The translations under genes and the position numbers were made by a program. The notes under the pieces are model-generated. The model ran no database searches. It was not told the origin of the DNA and saw only the letters and a list, made by a program, of their open reading frames with translations. DNA of 64,000 nt from Triglochin maritima (taxonomy: Eukaryota; Streptophyta; Magnoliopsida; Alismatales; Juncaginaceae): contig OY821772.1 in NCBI GenBank assembly GCA_963682175.1, forward strand, positions 55,760,925 through 55,824,924. The letters are read 5' to 3'. Below are positions 61,021 through 64,000 of the stretch, in pieces (position 1 is the stretch's first letter; every line of letters begins with the position of its first letter).

Positions 61021-62386
61021 CACTCTTCGACTTCTGTCTCTGCCTGACTTCTTGGATGCTTCCATAGGCAAGATCATGAAGGTGTGCTTTGGTCATTTAA
61101 AAAGAAACTTTCACTATATAGTGCTGCCCAGAATCTTGTCGTTTTTTTTTTGTCAAGTATGAATGGTTAATTGGTCATTGTATCTTGCAGTTGAAAAATA
61201 AAATAGCTTCAGCAACATCAGCCATAAAATCTCTTTGGAAAGGAAACACCTAATGATGCTGCTGTAAGTTTATGTTTCATAGCATGTCCTGGTAATAGTT
61301 CATTACTCATCTCACCAGCATGCTTTTAATTTTTACCTGGCAGTCTGATAAATTAGAAAAGTTGAGGGAGAGAATGGTAAAAGTACGAGAACTTTTCCGT
61401 GATACAGAATCAACAGAGTTCATCATTCTGACAATTCCTACGGTAAATGCCCAAATGTTTTGTGATCTTTTTCCTGATAATTTTGTGTGCTCACTAATAA
61501 ATACTGCATTAAATTAGTAGTAGTACATTTCTAGAATTTGTCTTCCCCATCTATGCTTGTTTTCAATTTTAACCAGTCCCATCACATTTTATATTCTTCA
61601 GAGTTCATGCATCTAGCTTAGGTCTTTCAGCATCAAGTTTGTTACCTATATCTAGTACTACTTACATCTTCAATCGTGTTATGGAGAATCTAGTGTAGAA
61701 ACTCAGGAAAGATTATTGGATCATCCAAGTCTATTGAATATACATATATGAAGGGCTTTCTTGAAGAAGAAAAGAACAGTAGTTGTTCAAATGACACAAA
61801 TTCTTCCAGATGGTGCAGCAGCTTCTCAAACTGAATATATTCCAAGTTCTGTGGTTGATAAATACACCCCATCAAACTTCAAATTCATTTTGGAAAAGAT
61901 AGACAATAAATACTGAATACATCTTAAGAAATAACAAAAATAATAAACCAGGAATTGTAAATTATTGCGAACATAGAATTTTGTATTTTGAAGCATCAAA
62001 CTTTGCAATTGCTATTGAACGCAAAAGTCTGCATTTTTATCTTCTTCTTCTGCAAGTGGATTATGTTACACTTTCTTTCAGAAGTGTTAAGATCTGAAGT
62101 TGGTACAGTTACGAATTCATATCATGTTTTTCTTCTTATGAACGGTTTTGCTATGGCAAATTCAACTTTATAATGAGTTGTATGACCTTTTCAAATACCA
62201 AACTTCGAATGAATCATTGTTAAATCTTTTTTTAAAATCCATCCATCTCAGGTTATGGCTATTAGTGAATCTTCAAGATTGTGCTCTTCCTTAAAGAAAG
62301 AAAGTGTTCCTGTTAAAAGGCTCATTGTTAATCAGATTTTGCCACCTTCTGCATCCGACTGCAAGTTCTGTGCGATGAGAAGAAAG

Positions 62387-62949
62387 GTATTTTAGTTTGC
62401 TGCTATCAGTTATACTATTACTAATTGCAATTGATAAGTTGTTAAGATGCTCATCTTGTTTTTGAGATAGGATTTGCTAGTATAGCTTCAACCAATATGT
62501 TTAGTATTTTGTTCATTATCCGTCATATAACCAGGTGACAGCATATGACATCCTTGTCAAAACCAAGTTTAATCAATCAAATGTTGTAAGAATGGCTGGT
62601 TTCCTCCAACTTTCAGTGTAGCATTTAAAGCTCACAATCCAACTATTTAATGTTGTGATACATAGTGTTTTGTCCTGATACTGAAACATGAATAGAACCC
62701 CGTCCGCCGGGCCAGAGGCAAGTGAGGGCCGAAGCCCCTACAGCCATTGGTGATTTAATTAAATCAATATACTGAAGTGCTTAGGTTCTTGATAAAATAA
62801 AATTAAAAAAGCCGTCTGTATTTTACAAGAATCCACTAGATAAAACTCACATTCTAGTACTAACATTATGGAATTTGCAATTTGCATTTTGACATCTCAC
62901 CATGCAAATAACATAGGATCAAAACGTTCAAAGTTGCTAGGCATATTGT
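62387..62949. other. Non-coding stretch after the last visible ARSA1 exon
   Basis: Begins as intron 10 of the ATPase gene. A short C/G-rich patch at about 62700-62750 (CCCCGTCCGCCGGGCC) stands out. No final ATPase exon was found. Confidence 0.5.
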
Positions 62950-64000
62950 AGGATTCTAGCCTAATCCTAATCCTATTTGTGCCTTAATCTTGGTTAGGTG
63001 GAGATTAGGGGGAGTTGGAGATGAGCGGCTGGGATTGAGAGGGATGGATGGAGGGCTTAGATGTGTTGGATTGGTTGAGTGGTTGAGATTGAGAGGAGAT
63101 GGAATGGATGGCTTGGATTGGATGGGGATGAGATGAGTGGTGAGGATTGGATTGGAGGAGTATTTGGGGGGAAATTCTCTCTCTCTCAGTTGCTCTCTCT
63201 CTCACGATTCCCTCTCTCCCTCCTGCTGTGAGCTCCGGCGAGTTGGTGCTCCGGCGTTGAGTGGTGTTCGGGCAAGCGGTGGTGGTGGTCGTTTGTCGGT
63301 GGCTTGAGGTGAGTGTTGGTTCCTTTCCCCTTCCGCACGTTTGGTTCTCTCCCCCTACCTAACTCGTGTGCTGGGGTTGTGGTTGTTCGGTGGAGGTTGC
63401 CGGAGGTGGATTCGTTGTTGTGGATCGTCGAGGAGGCGATTGATCGTCGTTTGGACGCGAGAGTCGTCGACGGATCGTGATTTGGGGAGGCGCGCTCGTG
63501 GAGGCGTCGTCGTGGTTCTTCAAAAGTCTCTTCAGACCTTTAGGTATGTCAAGCTCGCTCACTTAATTACCGTGAGTATTTGGAAGTCGACGGTAGGCCG
63601 TTTGGCTCGTCGCGAGTAAATGTGCAGCAGATTTCACTGCCTGATCGGTCGACCGGTTGGTGCAAACGGTCGACCGTTCGTGAAGAGAATTCGGGCTCTG
63701 CCTCAAATCGGTCGAACGATGCCTGTGGGGCGGTCGACCGATTGTGCATTGGAGGCAAGCCTGGTGAGTTTCGGTCGACCGTGTCCCCTTTGCCGGTCGA
63801 CCGTGTGCACTGTCTTAAGTCGGTTGGAGGCGTAGACCATCTAAACGGTCGACCGCTCGTTGATTTTCGTTCGACCGTGACTTAAGTGAGAATAGTGGTC
63901 GGTTCGATCGAATGAGGGTTCAGTCGACCGGACTTGTGCGCTGAGCGTGGGGAACGTTCTGGTGGAATTCGGTCGACCGAGGTGAGCTCGGCGTTCGACC
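62950..64000 (+). mobile_element. Possible LTR or leader of a further retroelement, cut by the window end
   Basis: From about 62948 (TGTAGGATTCTAGCC) the base composition changes abruptly from AT-rich to G-rich and T-poor sequence, with GGATTGG-type repeats, a CTCTCTC tract at 63175-63225 and then GC-rich sequence. It interrupts the ATPase locus before its final exon. No coding domain was recognised, and the other end is outside the window, so the identity is inference. Confidence 0.4.
63646..63980. repeat. Cluster of CGGTCGACCG palindromes
   Basis: Seven exact copies of the 10-bp palindrome CGGTCGACCG start at 63646, 63667, 63731, 63772, 63794, 63846 and 63970. At least five one- or two-base variants lie between them (for example CGGTCGAACG, CGTTCGACCG, CAGTCGACCG). 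Spacing is irregular, with no conserved spacer, so this is not a CRISPR array. Confidence 0.9.

Larger units (their letters stand above)
52461..62386 (+). pseudogene. ARSA1/GET3-type plastid ATPase, frameshifted and interrupted by copia
   Basis: Exons: 52461-52635, 53508-53722, 53898-53960, 54165-54274, 55925-55999, 56084-56152, 56242 to 61081 (split), 61191-61263, 61344-61442 and 62252-62386. Residues 1-58 look like a plastid transit peptide. The P-loop GGKGGVGKT is at 88-96, followed by [12 protein letters not shown]; switch II begins DTAPTGHT; a zinc CKFC pair is in exon 10. The family inserts tail-anchored or thylakoid proteins into membranes using ATP. Exon 4 has 110 instead of 111 bases (shift after AASQK). 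Exon 8 has 73 instead of 75 (shift after IKSL). A copia element lies in exon 7 right after GHT. Exon 5 ends at a GC donor (AAG|GCATGT). The last exon, expected to encode a tail ending near DIIWK, is not in the window. Most likely a dead copy. Confidence 0.88.

Noticed and set aside
63646..63980. Palindrome array as a CRISPR-like array
   Set aside because: The repeat is only 10 bp, spacing is irregular, there are no cas genes, and the genome is clearly a plant nuclear one.

Overview
This is a plant nuclear window, most likely from a eudicot. Coding sequence is split into short exons by AT-rich GT-AG introns. The genes are plant housekeeping families (beta-adaptin, plastid ArsA/GET3 ATPase, TRF-like Myb), and the spaces between them are filled with plant transposons: LINE, hAT MITEs, PIF/Harbinger, Mutator-like, Ty1/copia and probably another LTR element. 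No rRNA, tRNA or CRISPR array was seen. The species cannot be named from the sequence.

Layout. 1-470: end of a LINE. 1061-5634 (+): 3' part of an RNase H domain gene, with one exon duplicated in tandem. 6077-7430: two hAT MITEs. 7779-10838 (+): small plastid-targeted protein. 11852-22334 (+): complete beta-adaptin gene in 15 exons, with a three-copy tandem repeat in intron 1 and a hAT element in intron 10. 23285-24562 (-): dead PIF/Harbinger transposase. 25419-34253 (-): a broken heavy-metal-associated isoprenylated protein gene, whose second intron holds a 7.6 kb Mutator-like element (about 26285-33886). That element encodes a MULE transposase (one internal TGA) and an intact plant mobile domain (PMD) protein. 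35723-39529 (-): TRF-like single-Myb gene. 41436-42900 (-): DUF547 pseudogene. 44450-49292: a second, decayed MULE with an OTU domain on + and a PMD gene on -. 52461-62386 (+): ARSA1/GET3-type plastid ATPase gene, frameshifted twice and cut in its switch II exon by a 4.77 kb copia element with a 5-bp target duplication. 62950-64000: start of a further repeat that carries an array of CGGTCGACCG palindromes.

The most interesting system is the Mutator-like element at 26285-33886. Its roughly 300-bp terminal inverted repeats are packed with a hairpin module (GAACTCGGC, short loop, GCCGAGTTC). The same module lies just upstream of the TATA boxes of both its genes, and the two promoter/leader regions are copies of one another. 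This suggests that one cis motif could serve both the ends and the promoters. A second PMD-bearing MULE lies only about 10 kb away.

The intact-looking genes are the RNase H gene (5' end not visible), the plastid small protein, beta-adaptin, the PMD gene and the TRF-like gene. The HIPP, DUF547 and ARSA1 loci are damaged. All exon limits were read by eye from splice signals, frame continuity and family resemblance; no alignment or transcript data were used.
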